Shown in pieces: positions 48,149-56,668 of a stretch of 64,000 bases of DNA. Every line of letters starts with the position of its first letter. Positions within the stretch are counted from its first letter, which is position 1. Origin of the DNA: Luteitalea sp. TBR-22. GTDB taxonomy: Bacteria; Acidobacteriota; Vicinamibacteria; Vicinamibacterales; Vicinamibacteraceae. The translations under genes and the position numbers were made by a program. The notes beneath the pieces were generated by a model. The model worked only from the letters and a program-made list of their open reading frames with translations. It ran no database searches and was not told where the DNA came from. The DNA is taken from NCBI RefSeq assembly GCF_016865485.1, contig NZ_AP024452.1:2750501-2814500 (forward strand), read 5' to 3'.

Positions 48149-48673
48149 TCACTTGGTCTCCCAGCTCACGTTGCCCTGGTCGTCGGTCACGGTGACGGCA
48201 ATCGGGATGGGCGTACCGTCGGGGGCGGTGGCGTTGCAGTCGAAGGCGTCGCCCTTCTTGGCGGCCTTCCACTTGCCGCCGCAGGTCGCCTTGGCGTCGA
48301 CCTGCGCCTGCTGCTTGAGGCCGGTGACGATGGAGGCCTCCACCTTGGAGAGGTCGAGCAGGCCCTCCGTTCTGGCGACCTTCCACGTGATGTTGCCCGT
48401 GTCGTCGGTCTGCGTCACGGCGATGCGCAGCGTGCCGCCGCCCTCGACGTCGCCGACGCACTCGAAGACGTCGTCCTTCTTGAGCGGCCGCGGCTCGCTC
48501 GGGCAGGAGACCTTGGCCAGTTTCAGGCCCACCTGGTCGGACACGCCCTGCGTGATCGAGGGCCCGATCGACTCGACGTTGAGGTTCTGGGTGCAGCCGG
48601 CCAGCATCGGCAGCGACGCGACCAGGACGAGGGAAGGCAGGCGGAGCGACGACAGCAGGACCATTGGACGCAT
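48149..48673 (-). CDS. Lipoprotein with tandem DUF4333-like domains
   Basis: 174 residues from ATG 48673, with AAAGG eight bases upstream on its strand. The signal peptide ends LAGC (lipobox, about residue 26). Two related domains follow: NVESIGPSITQGVSDQ ... CPSEPRPLKKDDVFECVGDVEGG ... ITWKV, and LSKVEASIVTGLKQQ ... CGGKWKAAKKGDAFDCNATAPDG ... VSWETK. Each has a conserved Cys pair and matches the DUF4333 pattern (Cys, KxGxxFxC), a family known mainly from actinobacteria. It is probably a cell-surface domain; ligand unknown. Confidence 0.75.
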   Translation of the reverse strand: MRPMVLLSSLRLPSLVLVASLPMLAGCTQNLNVESIGPSITQGVSDQVGLKLAKVSCPSEPRPLKKDDVFECVGDVEGGGTLRIAVTQTDDTGNITWKVARTEGLLDLSKVEASIVTGLKQQAQVDAKATCGGKWKAAKKGDAFDCNATAPDGTPIPIAVTVTDDQGNVSWETK

Positions 48674-48716
48674 GAAGAGCCTTTCGTGACGCATGGGGCG
48701 TGGACAGGCGGCGCGG

Positions 48717-49145
48717 TCAGTCGTCGCCACCGAGGTTGTACGCGATCAGGCGCCACGCGTCCTTCTCGCGGACCAGCTTGAAACGGCACGGCACCGTCGT
48801 CCCCGAGGCGAGCGTGGCGGTGCCCTTGAACTCGGCGCCGGTCTGGTCGACCGATCGCGACGAGAAGGACAGGTCCGTCACCTTGTACAGCGACGGGGTG
48901 GCCGCGGCGGCCTCCTGCAACTGCTGCAGCGACTGGCGCTCCTTGAGCGGCGCCGAGTACAGCGCGTGGGCGGCGGCAAAGTCGGCGCGCGACGTCGCCT
49001 CGACGAAGGCGCGCGCGACCTTCTCGGGCTCGGCGGTGGCCTGGCCGACGACGAAGAAGATCGCCGCGATGAACCCGCCGAGGAGCAGGAGCGCTCCACC
49101 ACACCCGATGCCCACCCACTTCACCCACGACCGCCCGCTGGCCAT
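48717..49145 (-). CDS. Membrane-anchored DUF4864/4878-like protein
   Basis: 142 residues from ATG 49145, with GGAGG eight bases upstream. One N-terminal transmembrane helix (about 8-34, GCGGALLLLGGFIAAIFFVV) is followed by a NTF2-like/DUF4864-like fold (KVARAFVEATSRADFAAAHALYSAPLKERQSLQQLQE, then FKGTATLASGTTVPCRFKLVREKDAWRLIAYN). A cystatin/NTF2-like ligand-binding role is possible. It is followed on the same strand by the DUF4333-like lipoprotein. Confidence 0.7.
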   Translation of the reverse strand: MASGRSWVKWVGIGCGGALLLLGGFIAAIFFVVGQATAEPEKVARAFVEATSRADFAAAHALYSAPLKERQSLQQLQEAAAATPSLYKVTDLSFSSRSVDQTGAEFKGTATLASGTTVPCRFKLVREKDAWRLIAYNLGGDD

Positions 49146-49208
49146 CCGTGCCCTCCGAAGACGTGACACACACTACCTCAGCAACGGAGTGGGCGAGAAC
49201 GGGGAAAA

Positions 49209-49224
49209 CGTGACGGGCGTCACG
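49209..49224. promoter_or_regulatory. Palindromic site in a divergent promoter region
   Basis: CGTGACG-GG-CGTCACG is a perfect seven-base inverted repeat between the minus-strand gene at 49145 and the plus-strand gene at 49361. It is a plausible operator for one or both. The binding protein is unknown. Confidence 0.4.
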
Positions 49225-49360
49225 GGCGGCGCCGGGCCTGCGCCAAGGTCCAACTGGCAGGGACGCGCCCGCGTCACGACAATCCATCAACGGGTGTCGC
49301 GCCTCCGCTGAGCGACTCGCGCACGCCCATGTGCTGGCCGACCTACTGGAGAGACGTGCG

Positions 49361-50164
49361 ATGAAGAAGACCCTGCTGGCGCTCGCCGCTGCCGTCCTGT
49401 GCCTCGTGCCGGCGCTGGCCCGGGCCGAACGCCTCACCGACAAGGAACTCGAGAAGCTGATCTCCAGGATTGCGTCGGAGGAGGACCGGTTCCGTGACGC
49501 CCTCGATCCACAGATGAAGAAGGCGATCTATCGCGGCCCGACCGGCGAGGTGAACGTCGAGCGCGCGCTCGAGGACTTCAGCGATGCCGCCGAGAAGCTC
49601 GAGGACCGGTACAAGAAGGACTACTCGGCGAGCACGGAAGCCGCCGACTTCCTGCGCAAGGCCACTGCCATCGACGCCTACTTCAAGCGCGACCAGGCAG
49701 CGACCAGGGGCGAGAGCGAGTGGAACCGGTTTGCCGAGAACCTGAAGGTCCTGGCCGCAGCCTACGGCACCGCGTTCCCGATGCCCGCCGGCGCGCCGGT
49801 CCGTCGCATCGGCGACAAGGAACTCGTGGCTGCAGCCGAAGGCCTGGCGCGCGACGCCGATCGCCTGAAGAAGGCCGTCGACACCGGCCTGAAGCAGGAC
49901 AAGTCCATCGACAAGACGACGCGCGAGGCGTCCGTGCGCGACATCGACCTGCTGAAGAACGATGCCAGGGCCCTGAAGTCGGCCGTGGCTGACGGCAAGC
50001 CCGCCACCGCGACGGCCACGCAGCTGCTCGGTCGCGTGGCCAAAGTCGAGGAGTCGCTTGGCAGGACGCCCGTGCCCGCCGCCTCGCCGATCCTGGGAGT
50101 CCTCGGTGGCAAGGCCAGCCTTGTCGCGCAGGCCTTCGGGATGTCGTCGCCGCCGGCGCGCTGA
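49361..50164 (+). CDS. Secreted helical protein of unknown function
   Basis: 267 residues with a signal peptide (about 1-22, LVPALARA). The mature part is almost entirely helical and charged: RLTDKELEKLISRIASEEDRFR, ASTEAADFLRKATAIDAYFKRDQAA, SIDKTTREASVRDIDLLKNDARAL. It has a repeated duplicated-domain feel (residues 25-120 and 140-220 both start around a D-KEL motif). No family recognised. GGAGAG lies ten bases before ATG 49361. Confidence 0.7.
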   Translation: MKKTLLALAAAVLCLVPALARAERLTDKELEKLISRIASEEDRFRDALDPQMKKAIYRGPTGEVNVERALEDFSDAAEKLEDRYKKDYSASTEAADFLRKATAIDAYFKRDQAATRGESEWNRFAENLKVLAAAYGTAFPMPAGAPVRRIGDKELVAAAEGLARDADRLKKAVDTGLKQDKSIDKTTREASVRDIDLLKNDARALKSAVADGKPATATATQLLGRVAKVEESLGRTPVPAASPILGVLGGKASLVAQAFGMSSPPAR

Positions 50165-50204
50165 GTCGCTCCGCCCGCCCCCCGAAAACGCGTACGCATC
50201 TCCT

Positions 50205-50228
50205 GACGGGTCTCTGGCCGGACCCGTC
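50205..50228 (+). terminator. Hairpin after the helical secreted protein gene
   Basis: GACGGGTC (50205-50212) pairs with GACCCGTC (50221-50228) around an eight-base loop, about 40 bases past the stop codon. No T-run follows. Confidence 0.45.
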
Positions 50229-50364
50229 CGGAGGCGTGCGCGCCTGGCCCGATGCCTCGGGCCGTTACGCATGCCCCCCGGTGCGCCCGATCGGCCCCCG
50301 GGCGAGGTCGCCGCGGCGCCCCGGATGGTACACGGCGGAGCCGTCGTCCCGGCCCGCGAGGGGA

Positions 50365-50384
50365 GGTGTCAGGAACGTGACACC
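50365..50384. promoter_or_regulatory. Inverted repeat ahead of the FixJ-type regulator
   Basis: GGTGTCA-GGAACG-TGACACC is a perfect seven-base inverted repeat about 55 bases before the regulator's start codon. It could be an operator or autoregulatory site. Confidence 0.45.
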
Positions 50385-50439
50385 GGGGCGATTTGCCTAC
50401 ACAAGGCCCACGCCCTTGCGCTAGCATTCATGACCAATC

Positions 50440-51087
50440 ATGACCCAGCCACTGGCGGCCACCGTCTTCGCGGTAGACGATGACGAGAGCTTCCTGACTG
50501 CACTCGGCCGCGTGCTGCGCCTCGGCGGTTACACGGTGGATCCGGTGCCGAGCCCCCTCGCGTTCCTCGAGCGCCCGCCGTCCCAGGTGCTCGGCTGTGT
50601 GCTCGTCGACCTGCAGATGCCCGACATGACCGGCCTCGAGTTCCAGCAGCGGTTGCGGGCCGCCGGATGGACGCAGCCGGTCGTCTTCCTGAGCGGGCAG
50701 GGCACGATCCCGGCCACCACGCAGGCGCTCAAGGGCGGTGCGATGGACTTCCTCACCAAGCCGGTGCGATCCGAGGATCTCCTGCGCGCGGTCGAGGAGG
50801 CGGTCGAGCGTCACAGGAGTCTGCTCGCCAGCGCCGAGGAACTCGCCGGGCTGCGGGCCCGGTACGAATCACTCACGCCGCGCGAACGTGAAGTGTGCCT
50901 CGGGGTCGCTCGTGGCCAGCTGAACAAGCAGATCGCCTACGACCTCAACCTGACGCTGGCCACCATCAAGTTCCACCGCGCGAGGGGCCTCATCAAGCTG
51001 GGGGTCAACTCGGTGCCCGAGCTCGTGCTGCTCCTCGACAGGATCGGCGTGCTCGAGGCCCCCATCGGTCCCGTCGCGCAGCGGTAG
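50440..51087 (+). CDS. FixJ/NarL-type response regulator
   Basis: 215 residues. The receiver domain (about 5-122) has the acidic pair VDDDES, the phosphorylatable Asp in VLVDLQMPD (about 58) and the conserved Lys in TKPVR. A LuxR/FixJ helix-turn-helix follows (about 140-205; LTPREREVCLGVARGQLNKQIAYDLNLTLATIKFH). It is likely a transcription factor activated by a cognate kinase, perhaps the minus-strand GAF kinases that converge on it. The palindrome upstream may be its target. Confidence 0.93.
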   Translation: MTQPLAATVFAVDDDESFLTALGRVLRLGGYTVDPVPSPLAFLERPPSQVLGCVLVDLQMPDMTGLEFQQRLRAAGWTQPVVFLSGQGTIPATTQALKGGAMDFLTKPVRSEDLLRAVEEAVERHRSLLASAEELAGLRARYESLTPREREVCLGVARGQLNKQIAYDLNLTLATIKFHRARGLIKLGVNSVPELVLLLDRIGVLEAPIGPVAQR

Positions 51088-51111
51088 GCCGCCCCGGCGC
51101 GCCGCACGGGC

Positions 51112-52578
51112 TCATCCCTCGGCAGGCGCGGTCGGCAACCAGACGCGGAAGACTGCTCCTCCGGCAGCGACGTTCTCCGCAGTGATCAGCCCGCCCGCCG
51201 CTTCGACGATCGAGCGGGTGATGGCCAGCCCCACCCCGAGGCCATTGGGCTTGGTGGTGAAGAAGGGGTCGAACAATCGCTGCAACGCGCCGGCAGCGAT
51301 ACCCGGCCCATGGTCGCGGACCTCGATCACCACGCCGCCGTCGCGCACGAAGGTGCGCAGTTGCACGGCCTCCCTCGACGTGCGGGCCGCCATCGCGTCG
51401 GTAGCGTTGACCACCAGATTCAACAGCACCTGCTTCAGCTGCGTCGGGTCGATCCGCACGGCCGGCAGTGGGTCGTGCACCGACACGTCGAGCGAGCTGC
51501 CGCGCAGGCGCGTGTCGTGCTCCACCAGTTGCACGACCTCGGTGACCACCGCATTGACGTCCACTCGCTGCGCGTCGACGTGTTGCTTCCTGAGCATGGC
51601 GCGCAGGTGCCTGATGATGCCGCTCGCCCGTTCGGTGTCGGCAATCACGTCGGCCAGGATGGCCCGAACCTCGGCGACCGACGGGTCGGGCCGCTCCAGG
51701 ATCGTCATGGCGGCCTCGACGTTGCTCAGAATCGCCGTCAGCGGCTGGTTGAGCTCGTGTGACAGCGACGCGGCCAACTCGCCGAGTCCGGCGACCCGGT
51801 CGACGTGCGCCAGCGCGTCGAGCTGATGACGGATCGACGCGTCGATCCGTCGCCGGACGAGAGCCGCCGCCATCATCTCGCCGACCGTCCGCAGGTCGTC
51901 GGTGATGCGTTCCGACGAGAGGCGCGTGCCCCGGTGTCGTACCGAGAGCACCGCCATGACGCGTCCGTCGACGAGCAGGGGCACCAGCAGGGCCGCCGTG
52001 CCCTGTGCCTCGCCGCGGGCCATCGAGACCTCGAGGACCTCGGACACGTCGTCGACGTGCACCACCTCCCCGTGCAGCAGCAGCGGCGCAGCCCAGCAGA
52101 GCAGGGCGTCGTCGAGCATCGAGGCGCTCGTGGCGCCCGGCTCGAGGCGCCACCGCGCGATGAGCGAGGGCCGGGCGGGATCGTCGACGGTCCACATCGC
52201 GCACTCGGCCACCTGCAGTGCGACCCCGACGTGCGCCAGGCCGGCCGTGATGTGCGGCGCCAGATCGCCGTCGGGCAGGTTGGCGAAGTCGGTCGACACG
52301 TCGGCCACCAGCGCCTGCTGTCGCAGGCGTGCGGCCAGGCGTTCCTCCGAATCGCGCCGCCGTCGCCGCTCGGCGACCAGGCCGAAGATCAAGGCCGTCT
52401 GCAGCGCGAGCGCCGACAGCCCGACGACCACCCACGGTTGCGAGGTCTCCCACAGGGACGGCTCCCCGTGCACGAGCCCCTCGGGAGTGACGTCGGCCAG
52501 CGGCCGAGTGGTGGTCGCGCCCAGCGCACCGCTGGAGGTGAGCAGGCACAGGACGCACGACAGGATGCGCCGCGTCAC
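51112..52578 (-). CDS. GAF-domain sensor histidine kinase, copy 2
   Basis: 488 residues from GTG 52578. A signal/periplasmic start of about 45 residues leads to a transmembrane helix (about 48-68, VVVGLSALALQTALIFGLVAERRRRR) and a GAF-like domain (about 90-245). HisKA follows with the phospho-His in SLSHELNQPL (about 274), then HATPase_c with N-box NLVVNATDAM, DHGPGIA, PFFTTKPNGLGVGLAI and GGAVFRVWLP. It is closely related to the upstream kinase; the start overlaps its stop (GTGA). It should phosphorylate a nearby regulator. Confidence 0.92.
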   Translation of the reverse strand: MTRRILSCVLCLLTSSGALGATTTRPLADVTPEGLVHGEPSLWETSQPWVVVGLSALALQTALIFGLVAERRRRRDSEERLAARLRQQALVADVSTDFANLPDGDLAPHITAGLAHVGVALQVAECAMWTVDDPARPSLIARWRLEPGATSASMLDDALLCWAAPLLLHGEVVHVDDVSEVLEVSMARGEAQGTAALLVPLLVDGRVMAVLSVRHRGTRLSSERITDDLRTVGEMMAAALVRRRIDASIRHQLDALAHVDRVAGLGELAASLSHELNQPLTAILSNVEAAMTILERPDPSVAEVRAILADVIADTERASGIIRHLRAMLRKQHVDAQRVDVNAVVTEVVQLVEHDTRLRGSSLDVSVHDPLPAVRIDPTQLKQVLLNLVVNATDAMAARTSREAVQLRTFVRDGGVVIEVRDHGPGIAAGALQRLFDPFFTTKPNGLGVGLAITRSIVEAAGGLITAENVAAGGAVFRVWLPTAPAEG

Positions 52579-54152
52579 GCCGGTCCCCGCGCCGTCCCGA
52601 CGTCGGCGTGCGCCGGCAGCCAGACGCGGAAGACGGCCCCGACCCCTTCGGCTGGCGCCGCCGAGATGCGTCCGCCGACCGCCTCGATGATCGAGCGGGA
52701 GATGGCCAGGCCCACGCCGAGCCCGTCGGGCTTGGTGGTGAAGAACGGGTCGAACAGTCGCGGAAGGACGTCGGGCGGAATGCCCGGCCCGAAGTCGCGC
52801 ACCTCCACCAGCGCGCCGCCGTCACGTGCCGCGGTGCGCAGCTGCACCGGTTGCCGCACCGGCAGGTGGCCCATCGCATCGACGGCGTTGACGACCAGGT
52901 TCAGGAGGACCTGCTTCAATTGCGTCTCGTCGATGTGCACCAGTGGCACACCCTGCCCGAGATGGAGCTCGATGTTGGCGCGGCGCATGCGCGCGTCGTG
53001 GGCGACGAGTCGGCGGATCTCCGTGGCCACGACGTTGACGTGGACCGGCATCGCCTCGACCCGGTGCTTGCGCAGTGTCGTCCGCATGTTGCGGATGATG
53101 CCGCCGGCGCGCTCGTCGTCGGCGAGCACGTCGGCCAGGATGTCGCGCACCTCGTGCAGCGGCGGATCAGGGCGCCCGAGCAGGTGATGCGCCACCTCGG
53201 CGTTGCTCAGGATGGCGGCAAGGGGCTGGCTGAGCTCGTGCGCGATGGAGGCGGCGGCTTCCCCGAGTCCGGCGATGCGGTCGACCTGCGCCAGCGTCTC
53301 GAGCTGGGCGCGGCTCGACGCGGCTGCCCGGGCTCGCACGACCGCCGTGGCGACGATGCCGCCGATGGTACGCAGGTCACCGATGACCTGTCGCGTCCAG
53401 TCCTGCGAGCGCGGGTGCGCCAGGGTCAGCACGCCGACCACCCGCCCATCGACGCGCAGCGGCAGCAGCAGCATGGAGACCACGTGGCCCGCCCCGTGCC
53501 GACGCTCCGGTGCGACGACCTCGGAGATGTCCGATACGTGCACTTCCTTGCCGCGTTCGAGCCGGGGACGCGCCCACGTCAAGAGCACCTGGTCGAGCAC
53601 CGTCGGCACGGGCAGGGCGCCGGGCTCGTTCACCCAGCGACAGAGCAGCCGCGGTGCGGGGTCTGGCGTCTGCCAGGCCCAGAGGGCGCAGTCGTTGGTC
53701 CCGAGCACCCGGCCGATCTCCTCGAGGCTCGCGAGCATCGGCGCCTCGACGCGGTCGGGCGAGGCGCCGGCGAACGAGGAAGAGATGGTCGCCACCAGCG
53801 CCTGCATGCGCAGCCGCTGGGCCAGTTCGTCTTGCGACCGTCGGCGTCGCCACCGCTCGGAGAGCAGGCCACCGATGAGGATCGATTGCAGCACCAGCAC
53901 AGTGCCGCCGGCGAGGATCCACTGCCGGTGACTGTCCCAGAGCCGGCCCTGCCCGATCCCGGCCTGCGTGCCGCTCGGCGCCGAGTGCGACGTGGCCTCG
54001 CGCGACCCCCCCGGGCTGGGCACGGCGAGCAGGCGTTGGCTCATGCCGCCGGGCATGACGGGGATGAGCGTTGCCAGGAACGCCAGGGCGGCCAGTACCA
54101 GACCGACGCCGGCTGGCGAGGCCGTGCCCGATGGCAGGAGACGGCGCGGCAC
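52575..54152 (-). CDS. GAF-domain sensor histidine kinase, copy 1
   Basis: 525 residues from GTG 54152. A transmembrane helix lies at about 80-100 (GGTVLVLQSILIGGLLSERWRRRR) after a longer N-terminal part with another hydrophobic segment at about 15-35. A GAF-like domain precedes HisKA (ASIAHELSQPL, about 310) and HATPase_c (NLVVNAVDAM, DFGPGIP, PFFTTKPDGLGVGL). It is a paralogue of the downstream kinase and probably arose by tandem duplication. A receiver-only regulator is encoded just upstream. Confidence 0.92.
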   Translation of the reverse strand: MPRRLLPSGTASPAGVGLVLAALAFLATLIPVMPGGMSQRLLAVPSPGGSREATSHSAPSGTQAGIGQGRLWDSHRQWILAGGTVLVLQSILIGGLLSERWRRRRSQDELAQRLRMQALVATISSSFAGASPDRVEAPMLASLEEIGRVLGTNDCALWAWQTPDPAPRLLCRWVNEPGALPVPTVLDQVLLTWARPRLERGKEVHVSDISEVVAPERRHGAGHVVSMLLLPLRVDGRVVGVLTLAHPRSQDWTRQVIGDLRTIGGIVATAVVRARAAASSRAQLETLAQVDRIAGLGEAAASIAHELSQPLAAILSNAEVAHHLLGRPDPPLHEVRDILADVLADDERAGGIIRNMRTTLRKHRVEAMPVHVNVVATEIRRLVAHDARMRRANIELHLGQGVPLVHIDETQLKQVLLNLVVNAVDAMGHLPVRQPVQLRTAARDGGALVEVRDFGPGIPPDVLPRLFDPFFTTKPDGLGVGLAISRSIIEAVGGRISAAPAEGVGAVFRVWLPAHADVGTARGPA

Positions 54153-54165
54153 TGGCGGCAGCGAC

Positions 54166-54558
54166 CTACCCGTGCACGGCCGTGGCCGACGGCGCCTGCA
54201 GTGCGTCGCGGATGGCCTGGAGCAGCTGCTGACTGCGGAACGGCTTGCGAAGGCAGGCGGCTGGCGCCACGCGCTGCAGCATGTCCTGGGTCTCGTTGGC
54301 GTCGTGCGCCGTGATGAACACGGCCGGCGGCGCGTCGCCGCGGGCCCGCAGGTCGCCGTAGCAGTCGGGGCCGCTCAGGCCCGGCAGGTGGATGTCGAGC
54401 ACGAGGCAGTCGAACGCGGCGGCCGCGTCGAGGGCGAGCAGGGCTTCGGCCGACGGAAACGTCGTCACGTGCAGTCCGCTCAACTCGAGCATGCGCGCCA
54501 CGCCCCGGCGAATCGAGGGGTCGTCATCGACGAGCGCGATGCGCGCGGGAGCGTTCAT
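54166..54558 (-). CDS. Stand-alone receiver-domain response regulator
   Basis: 130 residues from ATG 54558 (MNAPARIALVDDD). Acidic pair VDDDPS, phospho-Asp in LVLDIHLPG (about 55), and Lys in RKPFR complete a CheY-like receiver. No output domain follows, so it probably acts as a phosphate relay, or by binding a partner. It is codirectional with and 13 bases upstream of the tandem kinases, suggesting a phosphorelay operon. In-frame starts further upstream are less likely. Confidence 0.9.
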   Translation of the reverse strand: MNAPARIALVDDDPSIRRGVARMLELSGLHVTTFPSAEALLALDAAAAFDCLVLDIHLPGLSGPDCYGDLRARGDAPPAVFITAHDANETQDMLQRVAPAACLRKPFRSQQLLQAIRDALQAPSATAVHG

Positions 54559-54784
54559 TGCCGTCTCGGTTCCACGATAGGAGGGCATGTGCAACCCGAC
54601 AACTATCCCAAGGTCAGGGCGTGAAGGGCAACACGTTCATCACACACGAACCCATGGCCGAGCTGCCGTTCGACCGCGGCCGCGGTGCACACGCGGCTCG
54701 ATCACTCGCGAGGATCCTTCATTCGTCGTGCATGTCTGCCGGACTATCTAAAGATGTGACGAGCCGCGCCGATGTGTTCGGCTG

Positions 54785-56668
54785 TTGACTGCTCCCCACG
54801 CTGCCGCCGGCCATGCGACCGGGCCAGAGTTCCTGGCCACCGTCACTCACGAAGTGCGGACGCCGCTGAACGCGGTGATCGGGATGACGGAGCTGCTGCG
54901 GCGGATGGCGCTGCCTCCCGAGGCAGCGAGCCTGGTGGAGACCATTCACATGAGCGGCGAGCACCTGCTCGCCCTCGTCAACGACCTGCTCGACTCGGCG
55001 CGCCTCGAGTCGGGGCGCCTCGAGTTCGAGCACGTCGACTTCCTCCTGCGCGACATCGTCGAGGAAGCCGTCGCCATCGCGGCCGCGACGACCGGCGCGC
55101 GCCGCCTGTCGATCGCCGCGGTCGTCGATCCGCGGCTGCCCGACGTGCTGCGCGGCGATCCGCGGCGCCTCGGGCAGGTGCTCGCCAATCTCCTCGGCAA
55201 CGCCGTGAAGTTCACGCCGGCCGGTCACGTGGTCTTGCGGCTGCGGTGCCTCGCGGAGGAGGGCCGGCACGTCGTGTGTCGGCTCGACGTGGAGGACACC
55301 GGCATCGGCATGGCGCAGCACGACGTGCCGCGGCTGTTCGAGCCGTTCATGCAGGCCGACCAGGCGACGGCCCGGCGGTTCGGCGGGACGGGGCTGGGCC
55401 TGTCCATCGCGTCGCGCCTCGTGGCGGCGATGGGCAGTCGGATCGAGGTGGAGACCGCGCCCGGCCGGGGCAGTCGCTTCCGCATCGACCTGCGCCTCGA
55501 GCGTGGCACGCGGCGTGACGGGCTCGCCCTGCCAGCGTGCGCCGGGCGCGTCGCCCTCGCTTCGCCGGACGCGCTGCTTGCCGAGTCCATCGACGCGCAA
55601 GCCACCCGACTCGGCGTCCGCCTCACGAAGCTCGTTGTCCCCGGCGCAGCGCTGCCGGCAGACCACGTCGCGTTGTTGCTCGACCCGCGCAGCCCGCAGG
55701 CGGACCGCCATCGGGAGGTCGCCGCCCGCGCCGGCACGCCGGTCGTGGAACTGCTGCCGCCTGGCACGGCATTCCCGGCGGGGGCACGCCTGCACCTTCG
55801 ACTGCCCGTACGGCTGTCGGCGCTGGCCCACGTCCTGGCGACGCTGCAACCGCAGGCCCCCTTCCGGCAGGGGACGACGTTGCCCCTGCCCGGGCGGCAC
55901 GTGTTGGTGGTGGAGGACAACGACCCCAACCAGCAGCTCGTGGAACGCGTGCTCGACAGCGTCGGCGTCACTGCCGATCTCGTCGCCACGGGCGAGGAGG
56001 CATGCGCGGCGATCCGTGCGCGCCACTACGACCTGGTGTTCATGGACTGCCGCCTGCCCGGCATGGACGGTCTCGAGGCGACGCGCGTGATGCGCGCCGA
56101 ACACGCGGCCGCGGACCTGCCGATCATCGGCCTGAGCGCCAGCGTGCAGGCCGGCATGCGGCAGGCGTGCCTGGCGGCCGGCATGAACGACTTCCTCGCC
56201 AAGCCGGCGCGCCCGTCGGCGTTGCTCGACGCGTTGCGTCGATGGCTGCCCGCCGCCCACGTGGCCAGGCCGCTCGGGGTGGCGGCGACTGCGCCGGCAG
56301 CGCCACTGCCGTCCAGCGCAGGCGGGCTCGACCCGGGTGCGCTCGTGGAACTCCGCCGCCTCGGCGTGCTCGGCGACATGGCGGGGGCGGCGTCGCGCGA
56401 CATCGCCGAGCGCCTGGCCGGGCTGCGCAGCGCCATCGCGTCGGCCGACCTCGATCACCTGGCCGCTCTCGCGCATCGGTTCACCACGTCGCTCGGCAAC
56501 GTCGGCTGGACCCGGGCTGCCGACCTGGCGTCGCAACTGGAGCTGGCCTGCGGGCAGCGCCGTTCATCCAGGGCCCTGACCCTGGCGCGCGCCCTCGAGC
56601 AGGAGGTGCTCGACGGTCGCCACGCGCTGGCGCGGCTCGCGAGGCCCGCGCCGGAGGCCCCGTGGTGA
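54785..56668 (+). CDS. Hybrid histidine kinase with receiver and HPt domains, no sensor domain
   Basis: 627 residues from TTG 54785. Only about 15 residues precede HisKA (phospho-His in VTHEVRTPL, about residue 22), so there is no visible sensor region. HATPase_c (about 125-250; NAVKFTPAG, GTGLGLSIAS) is followed by a degenerate receiver-like stretch, then a complete receiver (about 370-485; VEDNDPNQQ, MDCRLPG, KPARPS) and a C-terminal HPt with the His in LAHRFTTSLGNVG (about 564). The start codon TTG is unusual, but an in-frame stop lies 36 bases upstream, so the sensor-less start is well bounded. It feeds the next gene. Confidence 0.88.
   Translation: MTAPHAAAGHATGPEFLATVTHEVRTPLNAVIGMTELLRRMALPPEAASLVETIHMSGEHLLALVNDLLDSARLESGRLEFEHVDFLLRDIVEEAVAIAAATTGARRLSIAAVVDPRLPDVLRGDPRRLGQVLANLLGNAVKFTPAGHVVLRLRCLAEEGRHVVCRLDVEDTGIGMAQHDVPRLFEPFMQADQATARRFGGTGLGLSIASRLVAAMGSRIEVETAPGRGSRFRIDLRLERGTRRDGLALPACAGRVALASPDALLAESIDAQATRLGVRLTKLVVPGAALPADHVALLLDPRSPQADRHREVAARAGTPVVELLPPGTAFPAGARLHLRLPVRLSALAHVLATLQPQAPFRQGTTLPLPGRHVLVVEDNDPNQQLVERVLDSVGVTADLVATGEEACAAIRARHYDLVFMDCRLPGMDGLEATRVMRAEHAAADLPIIGLSASVQAGMRQACLAAGMNDFLAKPARPSALLDALRRWLPAAHVARPLGVAATAPAAPLPSSAGGLDPGALVELRRLGVLGDMAGAASRDIAERLAGLRSAIASADLDHLAALAHRFTTSLGNVGWTRAADLASQLELACGQRRSSRALTLARALEQEVLDGRHALARLARPAPEAPW

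Noticed and set aside
54595-54784. Small plus-strand frame MAELPFDRGRGAHAARS... before the hybrid kinase
   Set aside because: Short, no homology recognised, and composition is not convincing; more likely a promoter region for the divergent genes.
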